The translations under genes were made by a program, and so were the position numbers. The notes beneath the pieces were generated by a model that was given only the letters and a program-made list of their open reading frames with translations, did not search any database and was not told the DNA's origin. Positions 24,317 through 36,449 of a stretch of 64,000 nt of DNA are shown piece after piece; position 1 is the stretch's first letter; every line of letters starts with the position of its first letter. The stretch lies in NCBI GenBank assembly GCA_945910005.1, contig CAMDTW010000602.1, positions 104,857 to 168,856 on the forward strand, given 5' to 3'. Source of the DNA: Isoperla grammatica (lineage: Eukaryota; Arthropoda; Insecta; Plecoptera; Perlodidae).

Positions 24317-27300
24317 CACCAACCGTTTGAAAATAATAATGTTAGTGTGCATTCTGAAAGAGTATTATGAAAATGCATAAATTGAGTTTTTTGGTCGTTT
24401 TTGGTTAAAATATGCATAAAATATAGAAATTGGATGATTTTAGTCTATTTACCACAAACTTCCAGTTTTAAGAGGAATCTTGCATACGGCTGGGATTCCT
24501 AAGGGTTTCAACCAAATTGCACAAATCGTTGTTTTAGAGCGTTTCAGGCTCCAATAAGCACAATTTGTCCATTTCGTCACATTTCGATAACTTCTATAGA
24601 AGTTACACCCTCCGTCGAAAAATAAGAATTATAGGTTGCATTCTTCAAGAGTATAATGAAAATGCATAAATTGAGTTTTTTCGTCGTTTTTGGTTAAAAT
24701 ATGCATAAAAAAAAGAATTTGGCTGATTTCAGTCTATCTACCACAAACTTCCAGTTTAAAGAGGAATCTTGCATACGGCCGGGATTCCTAAGGGTTTCAA
24801 CCAAAGTTGACAAATCGTTGTTTTAGAGCGTTTCAGGCTCCAATAAGCACATATTGTCCATTTCGTCACATTTCGATAACTTCTATAGAATTTACACCCT
24901 CCGTCGAAAAATAAGAATTATAGGTTGCATTCTTCAAGAGTATAATGAAAATGCATAAATTGAGTTTTTTGGTCGTTATTGGTTAAAATATGCATAAAAT
25001 ATAGAAATTGGCTGATTTTAGTCTATCTACCACAAACTTCCAGTTTTAAGAGGAATCTTGCATACGGCCGGGATTCCTAAGGGTTTCAACCAAAGTTGAC
25101 AAATCGTTGTTTTAGAGCGTTTTAGGCTCCAATAAGCACAATTTGTCCATTTCGTCACATTTCGATAACTTCTATAGAAGTAACACCCTCCGTTGAAAAA
25201 TAAGAATTATAGGCTGCATTCTTCAAGAGTATAATGAAAATGCATAAATTGAGTTTTTTCGTGTTTTTGGTTAAAAAATGCATAAAATATAGAAATTGGC
25301 TGATTTTAGTCTATCTACCACAAACTTCCAGTTTTAAGAGGAATCTTGCATACGGCTGGGATTCCTAAGGGTTTCAACCAAATTGCACAAATCGTTGTTT
25401 TAGAGCGTTTCAGGCTCCGATAAGCCCAATTTGTCCATTTCGTCACATTTCGATAACTTCTATAGAAGTTATACCCTACGTCGAAAAATAAGAATTATAG
25501 GTTGCATTCTTCAAGAGTATAATGAAAATGCATAAATTGAGTTTTTTCGTCGTTTTTGGTTAAAATATGCATAAAAAATAGAAATTGGCTGATTTCAGTC
25601 TATCTACCACAAACTTCCAGTTTTAAGAGGAATCTTGCATACGGCCGGGATTCCTAAGGGTTTCAACCAAAGTTGACAAATCGTTGTTTTAGAGCGTTTC
25701 AGGCTCCAATAAGCAAAATTTGTCCATTTTGTCACATTTCGAAAACTTCTATAGAAGTTACACCCTCCGTTGAAAAATAAGAATTATAGGCTGCATTCTT
25801 CAAGAGTATAATGAAAATGCATAAATTGAGTTTTTTCGTCGTTTTTGGTTAAAATATGCATAAAATATAGAAATTGGCTGATTTCAGTCTATCTACCACA
25901 AACTTCCAGTTTTAAGAGGAATCTTGCATACGGCTGGGATTCCTAAGGGTTTCAACCAAAGTTGACAAATCGTTGTTTTAGAGCGTTTCAGGCTCCAATA
26001 AGCACAAATTGTCCATTTCGTCACATTTCGATAACTACTTTAGAAGTTACACCAACCGTTGAAAAATAATAATGTTAGTGTGCATTCTGAAAGAGTATTA
26101 TGAAAATGCATAAATTAAGTTTTTTGGTCGTTTTTGGTTTAAATATGCATAAAATATAGAAATTGGATGATTTTAGTCTATTTACCACAAACTTCCAGTT
26201 TTAAGAGGAATCTTGCATACGGCCGGGATTCCTAAGGGTTTCAACCAAAGTTGACAAATCGTTGTTTTAGAGCGTTTTAGGCTCCAATAAGCACAATTTG
26301 TCCATTTCGTCACATTTCGATAACTTCTATAGAAGTTACACCCTCCGTTGAAAAATAAGAATTATAGGCTGCATTCTTCAAGAGTATAATGAAAATGCAT
26401 AAATTGAGTTTTTTCGTGTTTTTGGTTAAAAAATGCATTAAATATAGAAATTGGCTGATTTTAGTCTATCTACCACAAACTTCCAGTTTTAAGAGGAATC
26501 TTGCATACCGCTGGGATTCCTAAGGGTTTCAACCAAAGTTGACAAATCGTTGTTTTAGAGCGTTTCAGGCTCCAATAAGCACAATTTGACCATTTCGTCA
26601 CCTTTCGATAACTACTTTAGAAGTTACACCAACCGTTGAAAAATAATAATGTTAGTGTGCATTCTGAAAGAGTATTATGAAAATGCATAAATTGATTTTT
26701 TTTGGCGTTTTTGGTTTAAATATGCATAAAATATAAAAAATTGGCTGATTTTAGTCTATCTACCACAAACTTCCAGTTTTAAGAGGAATCTTGCATACGG
26801 CTGGGATTCCTAAGGGTTTCAACCAAATTGCACAAATCGTTGTTTTATAGCGTTTTAGGCTCCAAAAAGCACAATTTGTCCATTTCGTCACATTTCGATA
26901 ACTTCTATAGAAGTTACACCCTCCATTGAAAAATAAGAATTATATTTTGCATTCTTCAAGAGTATTATGAAAATGCATAAATTGAGTTTTTTGTTCGTTT
27001 TTGGTTAAAATATGGATAAAATATAGAAATTGGCTGATTTCAGTCTATCTACCACAAACTTCGAGTTTTAAGAGGAATCTTGCATACAGCTGGGATTCCT
27101 AAGTGTTTCAACCAAAGTTGACAAATCGTTGTTTTAGAGCGTTTCAGGCTCCAAAAAGCACAATTTGTCCATTTCGTCACATTTCGATAACTACTTTAGA
27201 AGTTACACCAACCGTTGAAAAATAATAATGTTAGTATGCATTCTGAAAGAGTATTATGAAAATGCATAAATTGAGTTTTTTTTGCGTTTTTGGTTTAAAT

Positions 27301-27494
27301 ATGCATAAAAAATAGAAATTGGCTGATTTTAGTCTATCTACCACAAACTTCCAGTTTTAAGACGAATCTTGCATACGGCTGGGATTCCTAAGGGTTTCAA
27401 CCAAATTGCACAGATCGTTGTTTAAGAGCGTTTCAGGCTCCAATAAGCACAATTTGTCCATTTCGTCACATTTCGATAACTTCTATAGAAGTTA

Positions 27495-30400
27495 CACTCT
27501 CCGTTGAAAAATGTGAATTATATTTTGCATTCTTCAAGAGTATAATGAAAATGCATAAATTGAGTTTTTTCGTCGTTTTTGGTTAAAATATGCATAAAAT
27601 ATAGAAATTGGCTGATTTCAGTCTATCTACCACAAACTTCGAGTTTTAAGAGGAATCTTGCATACGGCTGGGATTCCTAAGGGTTTCAACCAAAGTTGAC
27701 AAACCGTTGTTTTAGAGCGTTTTAGGCTCCAATAAGCACAATTTGTCCATTTCGTCACATTTCGATAACTACTTTAGAAGTTACACCAACCGTTGAAAAA
27801 TAATAATGTTAGTAGACATTCTGAAAGAGTATTATGAAAATGCATAAATTGAGTTTTTTGGTCGTTTTTGGTTAAAATATGCATAAAATATAGAAATTGG
27901 CTGATTTAAGTCTATCTACCACAAACTTCCAGTTTTAAGAGGAATCTTGCATACGGCCGGGATTCCTAAGGGTTTCAACCAAAGTTGACAAATCGTTGTT
28001 TCAGAGCGTTTCAGGCTCCAATAAGCACAAATTGTCCATTTCGTCACATTTCGATAACTTCTATAGAAGTTACACCCTCCGTTGAAAAATAAGAATTATA
28101 GGCTGCATTCTTCAAGAGTATAATGAAAATGCAAAAATTGAGTTTTTTCGTCGTTTTTGTTTAAAATATGCATAAAATATAGAAATTGGCTGATTTTAGT
28201 CTATCTACCACAAACTTCCAGTTTTAAGAGGAATCTTGCATACGGCTGGGATTCCTAAGGGTTTCAACCAAATTGCACAAATCGTTGTTTTAGAGCGTTT
28301 CAGGCTCCAATAAGCACAATTTGTCCATTTCGTCACATTTCGATAACTTCTATAGAAGTTACACCCTCCGTCGAAAAATAAAAATTTTAGGTTGCATTCT
28401 TCAAGAGTATAATGAAAATGCATAAATTGAGTTTTTTCGTCGTTTTTGGTTAAAATATGCATAAAAAACAGAAATTGGCTGATTTCAGTCTATCTACCAC
28501 AAACTTCCAGTTTTAAGAGGAATCTTGCATACGGCCGGGATTCCTAAGGGTTTCAACCAAAGTTGACAAATCGTTGTTTTAGAGCGTTTTAGGCTCCAAT
28601 AAGCACAATTTGTCCATTTCGTCACATTTCGATAACTTCTATAGAAGTAACACCCTCCGTTGAAAAATAAGAATTATAGGCTGCATTCTTCAAGAGTATA
28701 ATGAAAATGCATAAATTGAGTTTTTTCGTCGTTTTTGGTTAAAATATGCATAAAATATAGAAATTGGCTGATTTCAGTCTATCTACCACAAACTTCCAGT
28801 TTTATGACGAATCTTGCATACGGCTGGGATTCCTAAGGGTTTCAACCAAAGTTGACAAATCGTTGTTTTAGAGCGTTTCAGGCTCCAATAAGCACAATTT
28901 GTCCATTTCGTCACATTTCGATAACTACTTTAGAAGTTACACCAACCGTTGAAAAATAATAATGTTAGTGTGCATTCTGAAAGAGTATTATGAAAATGCA
29001 TAAATTGAGTTTTTTGGTCGTTTTTAGTTAAAATATGCATAAAATATAGAAATTGGCTGATTTTAGTCTATCTACCACAAACTTCCAGTTTTAAGAGGAA
29101 TCTTGCATACGGCCGGGATTCCTAAGGGTTTCAACCAAAGTTGACAAACCGAAATTTTAGAGCGTTTCAGGCTCCAATAAGCACAATTTGTCCATTTCGT
29201 CACATTTCGATAACTTCTATAGAAGTTACACCCTCCGTTGAAAAATAAGAATTATAGGCTGCATTCTTCAAGAGTATAATGAAAATGCATAAATTGAGTT
29301 TTTTCGTCGTTTTTGGTTAAAATTTGCATAAAATATAGAAATTGGCTGATTTTAGTCTATCTACCACAAACTTCCAGTTTTAAGAGGAATCTTGCATACG
29401 GCTGGGATTCCTAAGGGTTTCAACCAAATTGCACAAATCGTTGTTTTAGAGCGTTTCAGGCTCCAATAAGCACAAGTTGTCCATTTCGTCACATTTCGAT
29501 AACTTCTATAGAAGTTACACCCTCCGTCGAAAAATAAGAATTATAGGTTGCATTCTTCAAGAGTATAATGAAAATGCATAAATTGAGTTTTTTCGTCGTT
29601 TTTGGTTAAAATATGCATTAAAAAAAAAAATTGGCTGATTTCAGTCTATCTACCACAAACTTCCAGTTTTAAGAGGAATCTTGCATACGGCCGGGATTCC
29701 TAAGGGTTTCAACCAAAGTTGACAAATCGTTGTTTTAGAGCGTTTCAGGCTCCATTAAGCACAATTTGTCCATTTCGTCACATTTCGATAACTTCTATAG
29801 AAGTTACACCCTCCGTCGCAAAATAAGAATTATAGGTTGCATTCTTCAAGAGTATAATGAAAATGCATAAATTAAGTTTTTTCGTCGTTTTTGGTTAAAA
29901 TATGCATAAAAAATAGAAATTGGCTGATAATAGTCTATCTACCACAAACTTCCAGTTTTAAGAGGAATCTTGCATACGGCCGGGATTCCTAAGGGTTTCA
30001 ACCAAAGTTGACAAATCGTTGTTTAAGAGCGTTTTAGGCTCCAATAAGCACAATGTGTCCATTTCGTCACATTTCGATAACTTCCATAGAAGTTACACCC
30101 TCCGTTAAAAAATAAGAATTATAGGCTGCATTCTTCAAGAGTATAATGAAAATGCATAAATTGAGTTTTTTCGTCGTTTTTGGTTAAAATATGCATAAAA
30201 AATAGAAATTGGCTGATTTCAGTCTATCTACCACAAACTTCCAGTTTAAAGAGGAATCTTGCATACGGCCGGGATTCCTAAGGGTTACAACCAAAGTTGA
30301 CAAATCGTTGTTTTAGAGCGTTTCAGACTCCAATAAGCACAATTTGTCCATTTCGTCACATTTCGATAACTTCTATAGAAGTTACACCCTCCGTTGAAAA

Positions 30401-33400
30401 ATAAGAATTATAGGCTGCATTCTTCAAGAGTATAATGAAAATGCATAAATTGAGTTTTTTCGTCGTTTTTGGTTAAAATATGCATAAAATATAGAAATTG
30501 GCTGATTTCAGTATATCTACCACAAACTTCCAGTTTTAAGAGGAATCTTGCATACGGCTGGGATTCCTAAGGGTTTCAACCAAAGTTGACAAATCGTTGT
30601 TTTAGAGCGTTTCAGGCTCCAATAAGCACAAATTGTCCATTTCGTCACATTTCGATAACTACTTTAGAAGTTACACCAACCGTTTGAAAATAATAATGTT
30701 AGTGTGCATTCTGAAAGAGTATTATGAAAATGCATAAATTGAGTTTTTTGGTCGTTTTTGGTTAAAATATGCATAAAATATAGAAATTGGATGATTTTAG
30801 TCTATTTACCACAAACTTCCAGTTTAAAGAGGAATCTTGCATACGGCTGGGATTCCTAAGGGTTTCAACCAAATTGCACAAATCGTTGTTTTAGAGCGTT
30901 TCAGGCTCCAATAAGCACAATTTGTCCATTTCGTCACATTTCGATAACTTCTATAGAAGTTACACCCTCCGTCGAAAAATAAGAATTATAGGTTGCATTC
31001 TTCAAGAGTATAATGAAAATGCATAAATTGAGTTTTTTCAACGTTTTTGGTTAAAATATGCATAAAAAAAAGAATTTGGCTGATTTCAGTCTATCTACCA
31101 CAAACTTCCAGTTTAAAGAGAAATCTTGCATACGGCCGGGATTCCTAAGGGTTTCAACCAAAGTTGACAAATCGTTGTTTTAGAGCGTTTCAGGCTCCAA
31201 TAAGCACATATTGTCCATTTCGTCACATTTCGATAACTTCTATAGAATTTACACCCTCCGTCGAAAAATAAGAATTATAGGTTGCATTCTTCAAGAGTAT
31301 AATGAAAATGCATAAATTGAGTTTTTTGGTCGTTATTGGTTAAAATATGCATAAAATATAGAAATTGGCTGATTTTAGTCTATCTACCACAAACTTCCAG
31401 TTTTAAGAGGAATCTTGCATACGGCCGGGATTCCTAAGGGTTTCAACCAAAGTTGACAAATCGTTGTTTTAGAGCGTTTTAGGCTCCAATAAGCACAATT
31501 TGTCCATTTCGTCACATTTCGATAACTTCTATAGAAGTAACACCCTCCGTTGAAAAATAAGAATTATAGGCTGCATTCTTCAAGAGTATAATGAAAATGC
31601 ATAAATTGAGTTTTTTCGTGTTTTTGGTTAAAAAATGCATAAAATATAGAAATTGGCTGATTTTAGTCTATCTACCACAAACTTCCAGTTTTAAGAGGAA
31701 TCTTGCATACGGCTGGGATTCCTAAGGGTTTCAACCAAATTGCACAAATCGTTGTTTTAGAGCGTTTCAGGCTCCGATAAGCACAATTTGTCCATTTGTC
31801 ACATTTCGATAACTTCTATAGAAGTTATACCCTCCGTCGAAAAATAAGAATTATAGGTTGCATTCTTCAAGAGTATAATGAAAATGCATAAATTGAGTTT
31901 TTTCGTCGTTTTTGGTTGAAATATGCATAAAAAATAGAAATTGGCTGATTTCAGTCTATACCACAAACTTCCAGTTTTAAGAGGAATCTTGCATACGGCC
32001 GGGATTCCTAAGGGTTTCAACCAAAGTTGACTTATCGTTGTTTTAGAGCGTTTCAGGCTCCAATAAGCAAAATTTGTCCATTTTGTCACATTTCGATAAC
32101 TTCTATAGAAGTTACACCCTCCGTTGAAAAATAAGAATTATAGGCTGCATTCTTCAAGAGTATAATGAAAATGCATAAATTGAGTTTTTTCGTAGTTTTT
32201 GGTTAAAATATGCATAAAATATAGAAATTGGCTGATTTCAGTCCATCTACCACAAACTTCCAGTTTTAAGAGGAATCTTGCATACGGCTGGGATTCCTAA
32301 GGGTTTCAACCAAAGTTGACAAATCGTTGTTTTAGAGCGTTTCAGGCTCCAATAAGCACAAATTGTCCATTTCGTCACATTTCGATAACTACTTTAGAAG
32401 TTACACCAACCGTTGAAAAATAATAATGTTAGTGTGCATTCTGAAAGGGTATTATGAAAATGCATAAATTGAGTTTTTTGGTCGTTTTTGGTTAAAATAT
32501 GCATAAAATATAGAAATTGGATGATTTTAGTCTATTTACCACAAACTTCCAGTTTTAAGAGGAATCTTGCATACGGCCGGGATTCCTAAGGGTTTCAACC
32601 AAAGTTGACAAATCGTTGTTTTAGAGCGTTTTAGGCTCCAATAAGCACAATTTGTCCATTTCGTCACATTTCGATAACTTTTATAGAAGTTACACCCTCC
32701 GTTGAAAAATAAGAATTATAGGCTGCATTCTTCAAGAGTATAATGAAAATGCATAAATTGAGTTTTTTCGTGTTTTTGGTTAAAAAATGCATTAAATATA
32801 GAAATTGGCTGATTTTAGTCTATCTACCACAAACTTCCAGTTTTAAGAGGAATCTTGCATACGGCTGGGATTCCTAAGGGTTTCAACCAAAGTTGACAAA
32901 TCGTTGTTTTAGTGCGTTTCAGGCTCCAATAAGCACAATTTGACCATTTCGTCACCTTTCGATAACTACTTTAGAAGTTACACCAACCGTTGAAAAATAA
33001 TAATGTTAGTGTGCATTCTGAAAGAGTATTATGAAAATGCATAAATTGAGTTTTTTTGGCGTTTTTGGTTTAAATATGCATAAAATATAAAAAAATTGGC
33101 TGATTTTAGTCTATCTACCACAAACTTCCAGTTTTAAGAGGAATCTTGCATACGGCTGGGATTCCTAAGGGTTTCAACCAAATTGCACAAATCGTTGTTT
33201 TATAGCGTTTTAGGCTCTAAAAAGCACAATTTGTCCATTTCGTCACATTTCGATAACTTCTATAGAAGTTACACCCTCCATTGAAAAATAAGAATTATAT
33301 TTTGCATTCTTCAAGAGTATTATGAAAATGCATAAATTGAGTTTTTTGTTCGTTTTTGGTTAAAATATGGATAAAATATAGAAATTGGCTGATTTCAGTC

Positions 33401-33849
33401 TATCTACCACAAACTTCGAGTTTTAAGAGGAATCTTGCATACAGCTGGGATTCCTAAGTGTTTCAACCAAAGTTGACAAATCGTTGTTTTAGAGCGTTTC
33501 AGGCTCCAATAAGCACAATTTGTCCATTTCGTCACATTTCGATAACTACTTTAGAAGTTACACCAACCGTTGAAAAATAATAATGTTAGTATGCATTCTG
33601 AAAGAGTATTATGAAAATGCATAAATTGAGTTTTTTTTGCGTTTTTGGTTTAAATATGCATAAAATATAGAAATTGGCTGATTTTAGTCTATCTACCACA
33701 AACTTCCAGTTTTAAGACGAATCTTGCATACGGCTGGGATTCCTAAGGGTTTCAACCAAATTGCACAGATCGTTGTTTAAGAGCGTTTCAGGCTCCAATA
33801 AGCACAATTTGTCCATTTCGTCACATTTCGATAACTTCTATAGAAGTTA
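27495..33849 (+). repeat. HOR unit 6 (22 monomers, 6355 bp)
   Basis: The longest marker-bounded unit, with 22 complete monomers. Its first part (28651-29806) matches 3469-4624 (TTTTATGACGAATC, ACAAACCGAAATTTTAG, and an A-run after GCATTA). The part from 30674 repeats 24317-27494 at an offset of 6354-6357 bp. The marker at its right end (33850) is itself recombinant, and no further marker monomer follows in the window. Confidence 0.85.
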
Positions 33850-34138
33850 CACTCTCCGTTGAAAAATGTGAATTATATTTTGCATTCTTCAAGAGTATAA
33901 TGAAAATGCATAAATTAAGTTTTTTCGTCGTTTTTGGTTAAAATATGCATAAAAAATAGAAATTGGCTGATTTCAGTCTATCTACCACAAACTTCCAGAA
34001 TTAAGAGGAATCTTGCATACGGCCGGGATTCCTAAGGGTTTCAACCAAAGTTGACAAATCGTTGTTTTAGAGCGTTTCAGGCTCCATTAAGCACAATTTG
34101 TCCATTTCGTCACATTTCGATAACTTCTATAGAAGTTA
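33850..34138 (+). repeat. Chimeric marker monomer
   Basis: It has the marker head CACTCTCCG and GTGAATTATATTTTG, but the body reads AATTAAGTTTTTTCG, GCATAAAAAATAG and CCAGAATTAAGAGG. All six earlier marker monomers have AATTGAG, AAAATATAG and TTCGAGTTTTAAG. After it the array continues like 23450-24317. This is where the marker-bounded HOR regime ends. Confidence 0.85.
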
Positions 34139-36449
34139 CACCCTCCGTCGAAAAATAAGAATTATAGGTTGCATTCTTCAAGAGTATAATGAAATTGCAT
34201 AAATTGAGTTTTTTCGTCGTTTTTGGTTAAAATATGCATAAAAAATAGAAATTGGCTGATTTCAGTCTATCTACCACAAACTTCCAGTTTTAAGAGGAAT
34301 CTTGCATACGGCCGGGATTCCTAAGGGTTTCAACCAAAGTTGACAAATCGTGTTTTTAGAGCGTTTCAGGCTCCAATAAGCACAATTTGTCCATTTCGTC
34401 ACATTTCGACAACTTGTATAGAAGTTACACCCTCCGTTGAAAAATAAGAAGTATAGGCTGCATTCTTCAAGAGTATAATGAAAATGCATAAATTGAGTTT
34501 TTTCGTTGCTTTTGGTTAAAATATGCATAAAATATAGAAATTGGCTGATTTCAGTCTATCTACCACAAACTTCCAGTTTTAAGAGGAATCTTGCATACGG
34601 CTGGGATTCCTAAGGGTTTCAACCAAAGTTGACAAATCGTTGTTTTAGAGCGTTTCAGGCTCCAATAAGCACAAATTGTCCATTTCGTCACATTTCGATA
34701 ACTTCTATAGAAGTTACACCCTCCGTTGAAAAATAAGAATTATAGGCTGCATTCTTCAAGAGTATAATGAAAATGCATAAATTGAATTTTTTCGTTGTTT
34801 TTGGTTAAAATATGCATAAAAAATAGAAATTGGCTGATTTCAGTCTATCTACCACAAACTTCCAGTTTTAAGAGGAATCTTGCATACGGCCGGGATTCCT
34901 AAGGGTTTCAACCAAAGTTGACAAATCGTTGTTTTAGAGCGTTTCAGGCTCCAATAAGCACAATTTGTCCATTTCGTCACATTTCGAAAACTTCTATAGA
35001 AGTTACACCCTCCGTTGAAAAATAAGAATTATAGGTTGCATTCTTCTAGAGTATAATGAAAATGCATAAATTAAGTTTTTTCGTCGTTTTTGGTTAAAAT
35101 ATGCATAAAAATAGAAATTGGCTGATTTCAGTCTATCTACCACAAACTTCCAGTTTTAAGAGGAATCTTGCATACGGCCGGGATTCCTAAGGGTTTCAAC
35201 CAAAGTTGACAAATCGTTGTTTAAGAGCGTTTTAGGCTCCAATAAGCACAATTTGTCCATTTCGTCACATTTCGATAACTTCCATAGAAGTTACACCCTC
35301 CGTTAAAAAATAAGAATTATAGGCTGCATTCTTCAAGAGTATAATGAAAATGCATTAATTGAGTTTTTTCGTCGTTTTTGGTTAAAATATGCATAAAAAA
35401 TAGAAATTGGCTGATTTCAGTCTATCTACCACAAACTTCCAGTTTAAAGAGGAATCTTGCATACGGCCGGGATTCCTAAGGGTTACAACCAAAGTTGACA
35501 AATCGTTGTTTTAGAGCGTTTCAGACTCCAATAAGCACAATTTGTCCATTTCGTCACATTTCGATAACTTCTATAGAAGTTACACCCTCCGTTGAAAAAT
35601 AAGAATTATAGGCTGCATTCTTCAAGAGTATAATGAAAATGCATAAATTGAGTTTTTTCGTCGTTTTTGGTTAAAATATGCATAAAATATAGAAATTGGC
35701 TGATTTCAGTCTATCTACCACAAACTTCCAGTTTTAAGAGGAATCTTGCATACGGCTGGGATTCCTAAGGGTTTCAACCAAAGTTGACAAATCGTTGTTT
35801 TAGAGCGTTTCAGGCTCCAATTAGCACAAATTGTCCATTTCGTCACATTTCGATAACTACTTTAGAAGTTACACCAACCGTTTGAAAATAATAATGTTAG
35901 TGTGCATTCTGAAAGAGTATTATGAAAATGCATAAATTGAGTTTTTTGGTCGTTTTTGGTTAAAATATGCATAAAATATAGAAATTGGATGATTTTAGTC
36001 TATTTACCACAAACTTCCAGTTTTAAGAGGAATCTTGCATACGGCTGGGATTCCTAAGGGTTTCAACCAAATTGCACAAATCGTTGTTTTAGAGCGTTTC
36101 AGGCTCCAATAAGCACAATTTGTCCATTTCGTCACATTTTGATAACTTCTATAGAAGTTACACCCTCCGTCGAAAAATAAGAATTATAGGTTGCATTCTT
36201 CAAGAGTATAATGAAAATGCATAAATTGAGTTTTTTCGTCGTTTTTGGTTAAAATATGCATAAAAAAAAGAATTTGGCTGATTTCAGTCTATCTACCACA
36301 AACTTCCAGTTTAAAGAGGAATCTTGCATACGGCCGGGATTCCTAAGGGTTTCAACCAAAGTTGACAAATCGTTGTTTTAGAGCGTTTCAGGCTCCAATA
36401 AGCACATATTGTCCATTTCGTCACATTTCGATAACTTCTATAGAATTTA

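Larger units (their letters stand above)
21892..27494 (+). repeat. HOR unit 5 (19 full monomers + 1 truncated, 5603 bp)
   Basis: Marker-bounded unit whose monomers start at 21892, 22180, 22469, 22758, 23047, 23336 (truncated), 23450, 23739, 24028, 24317 and so on to 27206. It holds the 114-bp truncated monomer, a chimeric monomer at 24028, and an A head wrongly preceded by the C-type palindrome (22741-22758). The second half (24317-27494) introduces the CCGTTTGAAAATAA A variant and the TCGTTATTGG variant, both seen again at 30674-33849. Confidence 0.85.
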
